A stretch of DNA of 64,000 bases. Origin: Odontocerum albicorne. Lineage: Eukaryota > Arthropoda > Insecta > Trichoptera > Odontoceridae. The position numbers were made by a program, and so were the translations under genes. How positions within the stretch are numbered: the stretch's first letter is position 1; each line of letters starts with the position of its first letter. This document shows, in pieces, positions 32,690 through 43,329 of the stretch. Location of the stretch: the NCBI GenBank assembly GCA_949825065.1, contig OX463859.1, forward strand, positions 10,937,606-11,001,605. Reading direction: 5' to 3'. The notes beneath the pieces were generated by a model that searched no databases, was not told the origin of the DNA, and saw only the letters and a list, made by a program, of their open reading frames with translations.

Positions 32690-33185
32690 AGTTACATATA
32701 TGTACATTCATTCAATTTTACCATTTCTCTATTGGGGTACGCAGATAGGATAGATCCTTAAACTTTCCTATCACTACATACTTATACATCTTATATTTAT
32801 ACATCTCATTCACTCATTCTATTTTTTTCAAATTAATTTGGTCCAACTATACTTTTTTCGATCTTCCTCTTACACGACTTCAACTTAAACTTGCATTATA
32901 AATTTATTTAAATAATCATCGTCACCCCTTCGTTCAAGATGTACGAAGTGCCTTAACGTGCTCTTTTTCCCTCCTACTCAACACGTCAGTTTTTATCTCA
33001 CATTCATCCTTAATAATTATTACATTTATTATTTTATCATACATTGATACTTCACATATTCTTCTTATTGCACACATTTACTGAGATCCTTTAATTCATT
33101 TTATGTATCCGCGTTTCACTCTCATACACAAATGTGAACACTTTCAAACAAATACGTTTTTATGAACCCTACTTTTAAATCGTTT
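32690..33185 (-). pseudogene. LINE-C (RTE-like) C-terminal fragment and 3' end
   Basis: CTCTATTGGGGTACGCAGAT AGGA and GTCCAACTATACTTTTTTCG ATCTTCCTCTT parallel the other minus-strand LINE-C copies (16680, 38700, 41800). No intact frame. Confidence 0.55.
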
Positions 33186-33189
33186 AAAA

Positions 33190-33656
33190 AAATATTATAT
33201 ATTGAACTAACACATAACGAGTTTCGAAATTTATCCTCGATATGTCATTAATGTCAGTCTGTAGAATTATTTTTCATAGGATTAGATTTTTTTTATAAGA
33301 AACGTTTTTGAGATCAATAACCTAATTTTTCAACAATTCTTATACGTTTCTTTGAAGTCTGCAGGAGTTGTACCAGTTGACATATAAAACCTTTCACTGA
33401 AGAGGATATACTTCATGTAAGGGTTATACATAAGAGTACAAATAAGATGAAAGCCTTCTTAGCTCTACTAGGGATGAAATCCCATGGAAATATTTTTTCT
33501 GGTTTTACTTGTTAATTTATCTAACAATTCCTGAGAATTTATGACGATTTGAAAGATTAACGATTTAATTCTTAGAATTAAAATGTTGACAAATAAAACA
33601 ATTAATAGTTTTGCAAATTATTTCAATTTTGATAATTTAAACAGTCCTCCGTACCC
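33190..33656 (-). other. 3' flank / probable 3' UTR of lbx
   Basis: AT-rich sequence downstream of the lbx stop. No AATAAA was seen on the minus strand within about 150 bases; an ATTAAA on that strand at 33564-33569 is the only weak poly(A) signal candidate. No repeat family was recognised. The mRNA end is undefined. Confidence 0.35.
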
Positions 33657-34048
33657 TCATTTTTGTACAGAAACTATCAAATTAGTAGCTGCCTCTTCAC
33701 TGGCACCGAGACTGACAGCTTTCTTCTTCAAAATTCCAAGGTCCGTTACGTTTTCTAAGAAGCTTTTGTGCGCTGATAGAACCTTAGCACTCTCCACGTC
33801 TTTTTTCAGTTCTTCCATATCTCTCTTCAGTTTTGCTCTTCTATTCTGGAACCATGTAATGACTTGGGCGTTTGAGAGACCTAATGACGCTGCAATTTCA
33901 TCTCTGTCTGCAGGTGAGAGGTATTTCTGGTAGAGGAACCGTTTCTCCAGTTCGAAGATTTGGTGATTGGTAAAGGCAGTCCTTGACTTTCGTTTCTTCT
34001 TTGGCTGGGGGCGGTTGTTAAAGAGGTTAAGATGATTTGCTTGACCAT
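33657..34048 (-). CDS. lbx: Ladybird/Lbx homeobox protein, last coding exon (partial gene)
   Basis: Encodes the last 129 residues of a homeodomain transcription factor; Ladybird proteins act in the nucleus in muscle, heart and neural patterning. After a 15-17-residue lead (G-Q-A-N-H...) comes a basic PQPKKKRKS stretch. The 60-residue homeodomain lies at exon residues 18-77 (33816-33995), with L16, F20, W48, F49, Q50, N51, R53 and the Thr47 shared by Lbx and Tlx. It contains the Lbx/Ladybird-typical [15 protein letters not shown] and [19 protein letters not shown] segments. The C-terminal tail ([21 protein letters not shown]) is also Ladybird-like. The exon is bounded by a pyrimidine-rich tract ending in CAG (34049-34051); it starts with the last two bases of a split codon and ends at a TGA at 33657-33659. 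The Met codons further upstream read through that tract and are probably intronic. The exon carrying the N-terminal repressor motif is not visible. Whether this is the early or late fly-type paralogue cannot be decided. Confidence 0.93.
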
Positions 34049-34085
34049 CTGAAATAAGAGAAGAGAAAAATATATTAAAATATAT
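34049..34085 (-). promoter_or_regulatory. Splice acceptor and polypyrimidine tract of the lbx exon
   Basis: On the minus strand an AT-rich run is followed by TTTTTCTCTTCTCTTATTTC and then AG, directly before ATGGTCAAGC. The position, just N-terminal to the homeodomain, and the split codon fit the known intron placement in Lbx genes. Confidence 0.85.
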
Positions 34086-35885
34086 CAATAATAGATTCAT
34101 AGTTGATTATTGAAAAAAAATAGGCAGAGGTAAAAGTTTTTTTATCCTAATCACAAAATTGCGAAACTAAGAAAAATGTTCATGTATTACACATTTTTAA
34201 ATACTTCACGAATATAAGTAAAAATATTTGTCAAATAATAATTTAAATCTATTGAAAAAATAGACAAATTGTAAAATATAAAAAGGGAAAATAGTCGTAT
34301 AAAAGAATGGTCGTGTTTTAGAATCTCAGTAAATCGAGGTTTGCCTGTAGACTTAAGCGTAATTGTTAATTTTAATTATTTGTGTTTCTAAAATACCCGA
34401 GTGAGTACAATCGAGCCGGATTTTACGATCTATTCAAATACAGTCGGAGTGCGGTCATTAAAGGCTACACTTAGCATACATAACCGGAGTATCGCTGTGA
34501 ACTTCCATTGGAAATTTTTCACTTAAGCTTTAACCCTTTTACTGCTGTACAAGAAAAATGTTAATTTATAACTTGTAATTGACAGTGATTCTCAAACTCA
34601 ATATTTTTCATTGAAAATAATATTTAAAAAATTGTAATTATTCTTAAGCTTCTCGGAAATATATTTACGCAAAAAAAACACACTTTTAAAATTGTTTGAC
34701 AACTTATACTAAATCAAAACTCTTATTCACAATACACTTACAAAGATAAAAATATAAAATAATTAGAGTGTGGACACCGATCAAATTATTGCAAACCATA
34801 AATTAGAAAAAGAATGACTTTAAGATAATGTAAATCCTAGTTTACTTATTAATATAACTAAAATGAAAATGGAACTTAAAAAACATAATACGTAATATAT
34901 TTTTAAAATTTTAGTTGATGCGAATATAATATCAATTCTCAATAGTTAACAAATTGAAATATACAATTATTGACTAAGTTTAATAAAGAAGCAAAGGCAG
35001 GTACTCCCAATATTACAAAAAAAAAAAATTGCATTCGAATTGGTTTGCATTGCATACTATTTATTTCGAAAGTTGAAATATTCATCTGGTATAAACACGC
35101 AAATATATATTTTTTTGAATAAATTTATAATAATGTTTTATGTAATTACTGAAGTATGATTACTGAATAAGTGTATAGAATTATAATCATGTTCATATGA
35201 CTTTCATGCTAGTATTGCATCCCTTTATTACCTCCTAAATTAATTAATTACGGTTATAATCGTATAGAATTTATTTACAAATTGCAGTATTTTTTTATTC
35301 AAAAAAAATTGTGGTTCGTTTTGGAACTTTTACTAATATTAAAATCGATAAAATCTTTATAAAAATGTTTTTTTTTTTTTCATAAAAATGATAAAAATAA
35401 GCGGAAAAAAAATCGTCAATTATGCCAATCTCTAAAAAGGTTTAGAGCCCCTGTTTAATGAACAAATCTGAAAACAAACACCAAAATGTTGAAGGTCAAT
35501 GTACCACAGCTGTCTTGTCAGAGGTAATAAATCACTTCAGTGTGGAGGGAGCCATTTGAACTAAACAACTAAATGTATTCCCAATACTTAACGACTGAAC
35601 TCATCCTTAATATTAACTGGCCCGCATACAACTTGTAATATATGCTGCAAAGCGCAAACGAACGCATCTCAGTTCAGAGTGAAAATTTGTTGGTACTATT
35701 TTATAAATCACAATTATGAAGATTTTATAACAGAAATAAATCTTTCAAATCATACTTCTGAAATATATAAGCCACATATATAACTACCTCCGTGCCCTAA
35801 GTTTTAAGATATTTTTCTTTTTGCTCGGATATTTCACGCTGGATTCTCATTGGAATTAATTTTTTTAACAAGGATTGTAGTCTGA
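34086..35885 (-). other. Putative lbx intron, repeat-free interval with candidate conserved elements
   Basis: About 1.8 kb with none of the SINE, LINE, RepB or PLE families that crowd the rest of the window. Most is AT-rich, but 34330-34540 and 35420-35690 are more complex. The second holds TGAAGGTCA (nuclear-receptor half-site type), CACAGCTGTC (E-box CAGCTG) and several TTAAT-type homeodomain cores. Enhancer function is inference. Confidence 0.4.
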
Positions 35886-35944
35886 GTTTTATTTAAGATC
35901 TCTTTAATATATTTCTGATTGGTTCAAAGAGATTTCCACATATC

Positions 35945-36133
35945 ACACTCTCAAGGTGTACAAGAAAGTATATTGTAGTAAAATGCAATACGAACATTTC
36001 CATGTGAATTTAGTGACAATGCTCTTGAAAAACAACACGGTAATTTTAAATAATTTGTGTTCCAAAGGAAATCGAACCTTCAAACCCCGGGACAGAAGAC
36101 AGGAGTCTTAGCAACCAGGCCACAAGGGTCGTA
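35945..36133 (-). mobile_element. SINE-1 copy
   Basis: Minus strand: GACCCTTGTGGCCTGGTTGC TAAGACTCCTGTC, GGTTCGATTTCCTTTGGAAC and TTTTTCAAGAGCATTGTCAC. The tail is diverged. First repeat met upstream of the lbx exon. Confidence 0.75.
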
Positions 36134-36633
36134 AGTTTTGATAATTTATTTTAAATTTATCGCAATTGTTTAGTTTACATGAAAACACTTTAACAAACTT
36201 TAATTTATTTCTTGGACGTTTCCGTATTTACTTAATATCGACGGGTTATGCCTAAAATTTAAAAACTATTATTTTAAAATGAATTAATTATTTTACTAAT
36301 GATATTTTGATAAATACTATCAAATAATCACTAGCAAAAAAATCTCTCAATTCCTATTTATACAATATTGCATAACGTATATTTAAGAGGATTCATATGT
36401 GTGCACTATTTGAGAGATGCTGCAGAGAAACATAGACGACTATGGTGTGATCTTTGGTCAGTTAATGACACCAGGAAATAAATAAATGTAAATTAATGAT
36501 ATGACACTTTTTAGGATTGAAATATTCTGTAGACAAAAAATCTTTAACAAAGTTGTTAATTCCCAAGAGTAAAAAACTTTCCGAAAGTGTATTTTTTAAT
36601 GTTATTATTTAACTTTACAGTATAATAAAAAAA

Positions 36634-37105
36634 GACAATTTAAACACCGCCTTTTAAAATAGTATCTCCTACAGGGCGCGCCAATTCGGGATTTAAATGT
36701 ATTACAGTTTAAAGATTAAAATTTAAAACAATTTCAGGGTAATAAAAGGAAGTTGGTGGATGCAGCCATTACATTGGACCCGTTTCCGAATCTGAATACG
36801 TTTATAAAAAACAAAGTTGGTAAGAAAACCGCAGAAAATTTACTAATTGTAGACGGACTACAAATAAACCTTTGTAGATCTTAGGATTTGTGATAGTAAC
36901 ATATTCAACTTTAGGTGAAGTATATTGTAAATGTGTAGTGTTCATCAACATAATTATATATTTTGATAAAACCTCCCAAAAAGCATTATCTTCAAACGAT
37001 TCACGAAGCTGCACACACTATTCTTACCTCTAACACTTAGATACAGAATATTCTACGTCATGGTACTAAAACAGCAAAAGCCCTGTCATAATACCCCATC
37101 CTATA
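36634..37105 (-). mobile_element. RepB copy
   Basis: GACAATTTAAACACCGCC, TCTCCTACAGGGCGCGCCAA TTCGGGATTTAAATG, ATGCAGCCATTACATTGGAC CC, AAGTTGGTAAGAAAACCGCA GAAAATTTAC and TTTGTAGATCTTAGGATTTG TGATAGTAACATATTC match the family in order. Confidence 0.68.
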
Positions 37106-37259
37106 GAGAATCTTTAAAAAAACTCATCTGTCAATGTTGTGATCACTTTCACGCTATGTCCATGTTAGGGTAGACAGAGACACATATTTTTCACTTTTGC
37201 CATATCCTTGTCGTGTATACTGTCCTTTTTAAAGATTTTCACTCATGCAAGATTATATG

Positions 37260-37745
37260 TTATGTAGGTAAAGGCACTTTCGAAACACTTGAATACAAAG
37301 AAAAGTATTTTGTGTCTGTTTTATTCTGTTAAACAACACGAAAGCAGACTAACAAGTCTCAGAATTTTGCTCACATTCAAAAGCGCTTTCGTCACTCAAT
37401 ACAAATAAATAGTTTTTTAATACAATATCTGTTTTGCTTTGTTACCTAACACGATAGCAGACTGACATGTTTCAAAATTTTGCTCGCTTTAAAAAGCACT
37501 TCTGAGACACTAAGATACTAGAAAAGTGTTTAGTAAAACGATTTCTGTTCTGCTCTGTGATACAACACGAAAGCAGTCTGACATGTTTCAGAAGTTGACT
37601 TGCGTCAACAGTATTCAAAAGCACTTGCAAGACACTAAAATGCAAGGAAAAGTGTTTTGTGAAACGGTCTGTGTTTTGGTCTGTGACACAACACGAAAGC
37701 AGACTAACATGTTTCAGAATTTTACTCGCGTTAAAAAGCATTCAA
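37260..37745. repeat. About 120-bp minisatellite, 4 copies
   Basis: Recurring order: AGCACTT..GA.ACACT, AAAAGTGTTTTGT-AAAC, TCTGTTTTGCTCTGTGA, ACAACACGAAAGCAGACT, AACATGTTTCAGAATTTTGC TCGC. Units near 37262, 37380, 37490 and 37610. Open frames of 79-89 codons on both strands come from the low-stop repeat, not from a gene. Confidence 0.85.
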
Positions 37746-38027
37746 AGCTTTACTTTTCATGCTGATACTTTGGGCTGGTACGATTTTGAAGTAAAAAGAT
37801 AAAATATAATTTTGGCGCGAGTTATTATGTCGTTAAGTGACCGACAAAGAGAAAATTTCGAAAAAAAATTGAAACCAAAATTCGGTCAACTTTAAAAGTG
37901 TGGACCCTGGTTCCACTTACAACAATAGGGGCATTGAGTTTCTTTTTACACGGTTTTTGAATTACTAGTATGTAAAGTAATATTTTAAAAAATATGTCAT
38001 AAAAATTGTTGAACTTACTTAAACACA

Positions 38028-38074
38028 AATATATATATTACCTATAGTAATATACCATAGGTAATATATATATT
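38028..38074. other. Perfect 18-bp inverted repeat (hairpin) at a LINE end
   Basis: AATATATATATTACCTAT (38028-38045), 11-base loop, exact complement at 38057-38074. The 3' end of a minus-strand LINE copy begins in the right arm. Confidence 0.85.
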
Positions 38075-38545
38075 TATTTATTTAACACTTTTATTGCAAA
38101 TACAATCTGGCGGGATTATTGCTAGGTGGCAATCTCTTCCAAACCAACTAGACAAAAGTAAATGAAGCAAGTTACATGGTCCCAAAAAAACATTCAAATG
38201 ACTATCCATCCCCACGAAATCCATGAACACATACGTGAGCATATGCCTACGAACCCCACAAAGACGGATAATCACCCAAACATTCATTTTCACATAAAGT
38301 GAGATATCACAAATCAAAGGAAAATGAAGGAATGGTGGAGAGGAAAGGTGAAAAGATCAGAAATTAAACAGGTTATATTACTGACAAGAAATTAAGAGTT
38401 TTTTCAGTCGTTTCTCAAAGCATCCCAAGGACGGATCGAATGTAATATTGGTTTGTAACTGATTCCAGAGTCTCACTGCATGCCCAGTAAAGGGCGATGT
38501 AAAAAAAAAAGCGGTGAACTAGAATGAAATAAAAAAAAAAATCTT
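38071..38545 (-). pseudogene. CR1/jockey-like LINE 3' end
   Basis: Minus strand from the AGTTCACCGC point (about 38525) through TGCAGTGAGACTCTGGAATC AG (VRLWNQ), CGATCCGTCCTTGGGATGCT and the 3' UTR with GTGATATCTCACTTTATGTG, to TTGCAATAAAAGTGTTAAAT AAATAAA. 5'-truncated shorter than its two siblings. Confidence 0.82.
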
Positions 38546-38639
38546 TTTACAGTTTCAGTACATACGTTGGGGTAAGCCATATGTTGGGAGAATACATATT
38601 ATTATGTGTATGAGCTTTGCGATAGAAAAGTCTGGTCAG

Positions 38640-39150
38640 ACAGATATCGCCTCTTCCACATTCATAAACCTTTTCATACAATTTGTTTGATTTTTCTGAC
38701 TTCTTATATTTTCATCTTTCAGAAATTTATTCACGTGTTCCAACCATTCTTTTCTTGGTCGATATCTACCACGACTTTTTAATTATTGCACTGTGTATTT
38801 CCTTTTTTGTCTCTCCATTAATTCGTTCTATGTGCCCAAACCATCTCAAGTGTTATTCTTTATCTTACTTTACATATTAGCTTTAAGTTCATCTCTAATC
38901 CCTTCATTCCGTATTCTGTCATGTATTGTCACCCCATGCATTATTCTCAGTGTAAATATTTTTACAGCATTTCTTTGGTATCTTCTGATATTTTTTCACA
39001 TTCAATTTTCACTGTTGTGGACTATAATTTGAGCTGATTTTGATACTGTTTTATGTAATATTTATTAGTTAGGTTGAAGTTTTGTATAATCACGCTCACG
39101 CTATGTCCCTATTGGGGTAAGCCGAGAGAACAGATGTGGATATATAGACG
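38640..39150 (-). pseudogene. LINE-C (RTE-like) C-terminal fragment and 3' end
   Basis: TGCCCAAACCATCTCAAGTG (minus: LRWFGH), GTTCCAACCATTCTTTTCTT GG, CTAATCCCTTCATTCCGTAT TCTGTC, and CACGCTCACGCTATGTCCCT ATTGGGGTAAGC match the other copies. Decayed. Confidence 0.58.
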
Positions 39151-39405
39151 AATGCTCAAAATTATTTGTGAAGAGTCGTATTACAAATGTGGAAGTGTTT
39201 TAGAATGTTGACAAAGGCGCCCTAAATCCAAACCGAAGAAATTAAAACTTTTAAGACTTTTAAACTATTGTATTTTAATAATTTTGTTCCTGCTTCGAAT
39301 TTTCTTTTGCTTTTTAAGTCGATCACGAAAATCGTATTGTATAACTCTTTGGTTACATTTATTAGAAGATGACGCGCTTATTGTCATGTGGCAATCTCTT
39401 TCAAC

Positions 39406-39684
39406 AAATAATAATTATTTATATAGTGCTGTTTAGAATGTACACTCTCCTCAAAGGCGCCCTAAATCGGAAATCAAATCCATTTTTAGTGAGAGGTTAT
39501 AAATAATTATTATTATAAGTTGAGTATTAGGATAGGAAGGTATTAACTGCAGCAATTAGATTGGGTACTTCCCCACATCTGCATATGTTTAGAAAACACA
39601 CAATTGGTAAGAAAACCGCAGAAAACTTATCAAAGACGAACTACAAAGAAACCGTTTGTAGAAAATAAAACTTACCCGCAAAAC
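39406..39684 (-). mobile_element. RepB copy inserted in SINE-1
   Basis: AATAATAATTATTTATATAG TGCTGTTTAGAATGTACACT CTCC, GCGCCCTAAATCGG, GGATAGGAAGGTATTAACTG, TTCCCCACATCTGCATATG and ACCGCAGAAAACTTATC. Truncated near the TTTGTAGA segment. Confidence 0.7.
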
Positions 39685-39754
39685 AGGCCTTAAATGAAAG
39701 CTACTCTGGAAACCTTTTTTAAATAATTAGTATTGGAAAGCAGATTACCACAGA

Positions 39755-39987
39755 CGACCTCCGCGGACATCTTAGTAAGATGATTGCCTTCCAGCCAGGA
39801 GGTTTCGGATTCGAATCCTGATGGAACTCAGATTTTTTTAAAAGCATTCCATTCTGGTTTGCATACAGGTTTCTTTAACATATTTCAGCCTTGTTGGAAA
39901 TGATTGCGAAATAGTTATACGCCCGGCAGGTTATATTGTATGCAACGAAAGTGTAATACAATACAATACAATATCGACGTCTTACCA
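39755..39987 (+). mobile_element. SINE-1 copy inserted in SINE-1
   Basis: ACGACCTCCGCGGACATCTT AGTAAGATG, GGATTCGAATCCTGATGGAA, CATTCTGGTTTGCATACAGG TTTC, TTGTTGGAAATGATTGCG, CCCGGCAGGTTATATTGTAT and GCAACGAAAGTGTAATACAA TACAATACAA. GACG is found at both edges. Confidence 0.82.
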
Positions 39988-40014
39988 GCTAAGGGACGGA
40001 TGCCGTCACATTGC

Positions 40015-40570
40015 TTGTAACATATAACATAATGTCCTTACCATCTAAAAACTTCGGACTTATATTTTTTGGGATTATTTCGAGTGTTGCGTCATCAATT
40101 GGGATTGGGAGCCTGGCGTGAACTTGGAGAGAAAGCAATAATAAAAATATTGTTTGTCATTATGGAAATTGGATTTTGCGGTTTTCAAGTCAAACTTTTG
40201 AAGACAAGGTGAAATTCCGCTCGGATCCGCCACAGTATTGCATAAAAATGTGGGTGCCATAATATTTTATGCCATTTTTACCACTTGGTTTGACCAAGTT
40301 CTTATTAAAACCATGTTTGTATATTTATGCAGTCGATTTTGTGTTTTTCTGATATGTATATAAATAAATATTTCTTTGAAATATTCTATGGCCTTGGGCT
40401 GGAATACATTTTACCTTCTCTTGTGGAATTTAAGTATTTCTTTTTTACTCTTTAAAACGTATGTGAGATACTTTTGCAGTAGTAAGTTTAAAAGATGATT
40501 GCAGATTTAAATTTTGAGATCGTCAGACATGACTTAAATAATTCTTTCGTTTTCTTCAAATGTTTAATAC
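40015..40570. other. Interval with no recognised gene
   Basis: Reading both strands gave no exon or known repeat; AT-rich with mixed complexity. Confidence 0.35.
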
Positions 40571-40574
40571 GATT

Positions 40575-41232
40575 GTGAACTTGATACATGAATGTGGACT
40601 TGATACATTTTCGTTGTTAATTAATATGGACTTGATACATTTCCGTTATATAAAAATATGAACTTGATACATTTTTGTTGCATACGATTATGAACTTGAT
40701 ATATTGTCGTTATATACTAATGCGAATTATATACATTTTTGTCATATATGAATCTGAACTTGATACACTTTCATTGTATGTGAATGCGAACTTTATACAC
40801 CTTCGTAATATGAGAATGCGGGTTTGATACATTTTTGTTGTATACGAATATGAATTTAATACACTTTCGTTATATACGAATGCGAACTTGATACATTTTT
40901 GTTGTATATGAATCTGAATTTAATACACTTTCATTGTATATGAATACGAACTTGAAACACTTCAGTTGTATGTTAAGATGAACTTGATACTTTCATTGTA
41001 TATGAATGCGAACTTGATACACCGTCGTAATATGAGAATATGAATTTGATACGTTTTTGTTATATACGAATAAGAACTTAATACACTTTCATTATATACG
41101 AATACAAACTTGATCCATTTTTGTTATATATGAATCGGAACTTAATATAAGTACTTTCATTGTATATGAATACGAACTTGATACACTTTCATTGTATATG
41201 AATATGAACTTGATACACTTTCGTTGTATTGG
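40575..41232. repeat. 32-bp minisatellite, about 20 copies, diverged
   Basis: Unit GAACTTGATACACTTTCGTT then GTATATGAATGC. Many single-base changes and occasional truncated units. Confidence 0.93.
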
Positions 41233-41549
41233 ATCTGTCCTGAAGTCTGATGCATTGCGTAAGATAAAGACGAGCACTCTGGCAATGATGTGTTTGGACG
41301 TTCCCTATCTACCAGCTGCATGTCGTGTGCAAGTGAATTAGCCGTATCCTTGTTCCATGGACCCTCTATTCCTTCTAAGCCAAGTTAATTGACTCTGATT
41401 ATCTTATCTGTATCATGCAGATGAGAGCGAAGTGGAGTTTGCGAACATTTAAAACCGTATCTAGACACATTGCTGGAGAAGGAAAATTCGTTTGATTTCA
41501 ACAATTATTTCAAATAAACTAAATCACTAAATAAGTGATCACTTAAATG

Positions 41550-41758
41550 AAGACCTTCGTAACCTAGTAGGTAAGACGCGTATCTTGATGTAAGACGTAA
41601 CTGCTATCCGGAAGGTATGCACCTTCGGATAGCAGTTGCGATTCCTATTTCAACCCATATTTTAAAAAAAGGTTTTTAGTACAGTTTTCACTTAAGGTAT
41701 AAGGCTGGCAGAGAGCAAACACACTGCTAGGTTGTATTGTATGCAACAAATCTATTCA
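41550..41758 (+). mobile_element. SINE-1 copy with a hairpin in its head
   Basis: GACCTTCGTAACCTAGTAGG TAAGACGCG is the A-box end; TTGCGATTCCTATTTCAACC a decayed B box; GTTTTCACTTAAGG and CTAGGTTGTATTGTATGCAA C the tail. Between A and B boxes lies a hairpin (41599-41637) not found in other copies. Confidence 0.72.
41599..41637. other. Hairpin: 17-bp arms, one bulge, ATGC loop
   Basis: AACTGCTATCCGGAAGGT faces ACCTTCGGATAGCAGTT across a 4-base loop; pairing is perfect but for one extra G. It occupies the anticodon-arm region of the SINE head. Confidence 0.85.
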
Positions 41759-41764
41759 CACAAA

Positions 41765-42262
41765 CCATCACGTCGTGTATATGTTAGGGTACGCAGAGAG
41801 GACAGAACGCCAGAATTTCTTATTTTGATATACATGTTTCCTTCCTTCTTCTTCTTCCTCCATACACCATCCCATAGAGTTCCTAAGAATTATCTTAGAT
41901 TTTTTTTCTTTCAAAACATTATCACTCGTTGCTATTATTATTTCTTTTGTATTTCTTTAAATTACTTTCCACTCATATTTGCAATGTATTTATGTTTTAT
42001 TAGTCTTGCTTTATTCATACGTTCTACATACCCAAATCATCTTAAAGTACTCTTTTTCATCTTGCTTAACACATCTGCCTTAAATTTACACTCATCCCTA
42101 ACAATTTAATTCCATATTCTGACATACATTGTTATATCTTGTGTTCTTCTAAGTGCACGCATTTCAACAGCATTGGTTTGGCTCTTTTTAGTATTTTTCC
42201 ATGTCCACGTTTCACTCCCATGCAAGTTGGTTCTATACCACTGTTTTGAACCATCATTTTAG
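41765..42262 (-). pseudogene. LINE-C (RTE-like) C-terminal fragment and 3' end
   Basis: TATGTTAGGGTACGCAGAGA GGACAGAACGCCAG, TACCCAAATCATCTTAAAGT ACTC (RWFGY on minus), TTTACACTCATCCCTAAC, TCCACGTTTCACTCCCATGC follow the common LINE-C order on the minus strand. Confidence 0.6.
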
Positions 42263-43015
42263 CAGACACCTAACTAGAAATAAAAAAAAACTGTGGCCTT
42301 GTTAAAGACTGGATTAATAATAAAATAAAATTAACTCAAAAAGTAGGTTCACTTAATAGCATATAAATAAAACTAACTAAGAACTGACAAACGTGTTTTA
42401 ATGACTTTATGACATTTTTTTATAGCGACACCATAATATTAATTTGCAATATTCATTGGTTGAATATGCAAATTGTGCGAATATATTTGCTACCGTTTAA
42501 ATATTTCGGTGTTCCACTATGGCCGAACGTGTTAGGTCAATTGCATTTCCTTATCTCTGTGATATTAGATTAATTTATCTTTAAAAATCAAAAATAAATA
42601 TTGTATGTTTGTTAGTCCTTTATAAATCTAAATATCGTTTGATTTTTTCAAGACTTTTCCCTTTTTTGGAAAAAAAAACTGGACAGGACATGTTCTGGAG
42701 TTGTAGCTATCAGACGGAATATTAACTGTTAAACATTTAAAGTATTGTAAATTCTGGTTTAATAGATTTTTAACTATTTGGATATTTCGGCAGTTGTGTA
42801 GAATAATCCGTTACATTTATAGTCAGTCTAATTTTTTTATTTGGTTCTTGTAGAAAATAATGTATTTTTCGTCATTTTAACGTGTTTATTTTGCTGAAGC
42901 AATATGTATATTATTGTTGCTTAAAAATTAATGAATTATGTTGATAATCTTAAGTTTATGTTTTCTTGTGATACATTCCAACTAAATTATTTTTTTAATG
43001 TGTCATATAGAACCT
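42263..43015. other. AT-rich interval, no gene recognised
   Basis: No exon or repeat family found on either strand. Confidence 0.35.
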
Positions 43016-43018
43016 AAG

Positions 43019-43175
43019 GCCGAATGTTTTAGTATCACATATCGAAATATCTACGAAGGTTTCTTTGTAGTTCATCTTTACATGTTAAGTTTCTACGGTT
43101 TCCTTATCATGTATGTTTATCTAAACATATAGTATGCATATGCATGAAAGTACCTAATGGAGTCCTGATAAATTC
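43019..43175 (+). mobile_element. RepB fragment, opposite orientation
   Basis: The reverse complement carries AACCGTAGAAACTTAACATG, AAAGATGAACTACAAAGAAA and CCTTCGTAGATATTTCGATA TGTGATACTAA, matching RepB; head and tail missing. Confidence 0.55.
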
Positions 43176-43329
43176 TAACGGTTTTTTTTATTATTATTGG
43201 TAACTACGCCATATTAAATTTGTAACATTTCAAAATATAACGAAACAACACGTCATCCTTCGGCTCTGCTTGATATACCATACACATATTACTAACGGTA
43301 GAGGTATCAAATTTTAGTTACATTATTAT

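Larger units (their letters stand above)
39335..40012 (-). mobile_element. SINE-1 copy broken by two later insertions
   Basis: Three collinear minus-strand pieces: tail (39335-39405, GTCATGTGGCAATCTCTTTC AAC), middle (39685-39752, AGGCCTTAAATGAAAGC, CTCTGGAAACC) and head (39988-40012, GACGTCTTACCAGCTAAGGG ACGG). RepB lies between pieces one and two, a plus-strand SINE-1 between two and three. Confidence 0.72.

Noticed and set aside
33583..33933. 116-codon open frame on the plus strand opposite the lbx exon
   Set aside because: It is the antisense shadow of the homeodomain exon and shows no domain of its own.
34049..34100. Met codon upstream of the lbx homeobox as the protein start
   Set aside because: The sequence from 34100 to 34049 is a pyrimidine tract ending in AG and encodes a hydrophobic stretch unlike any Lbx protein; it reads as intron.
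37472..37765. Overlapping 79-89-codon genes on both strands
   Set aside because: Both frames follow the period of the 120-bp minisatellite and have no recognised domain.
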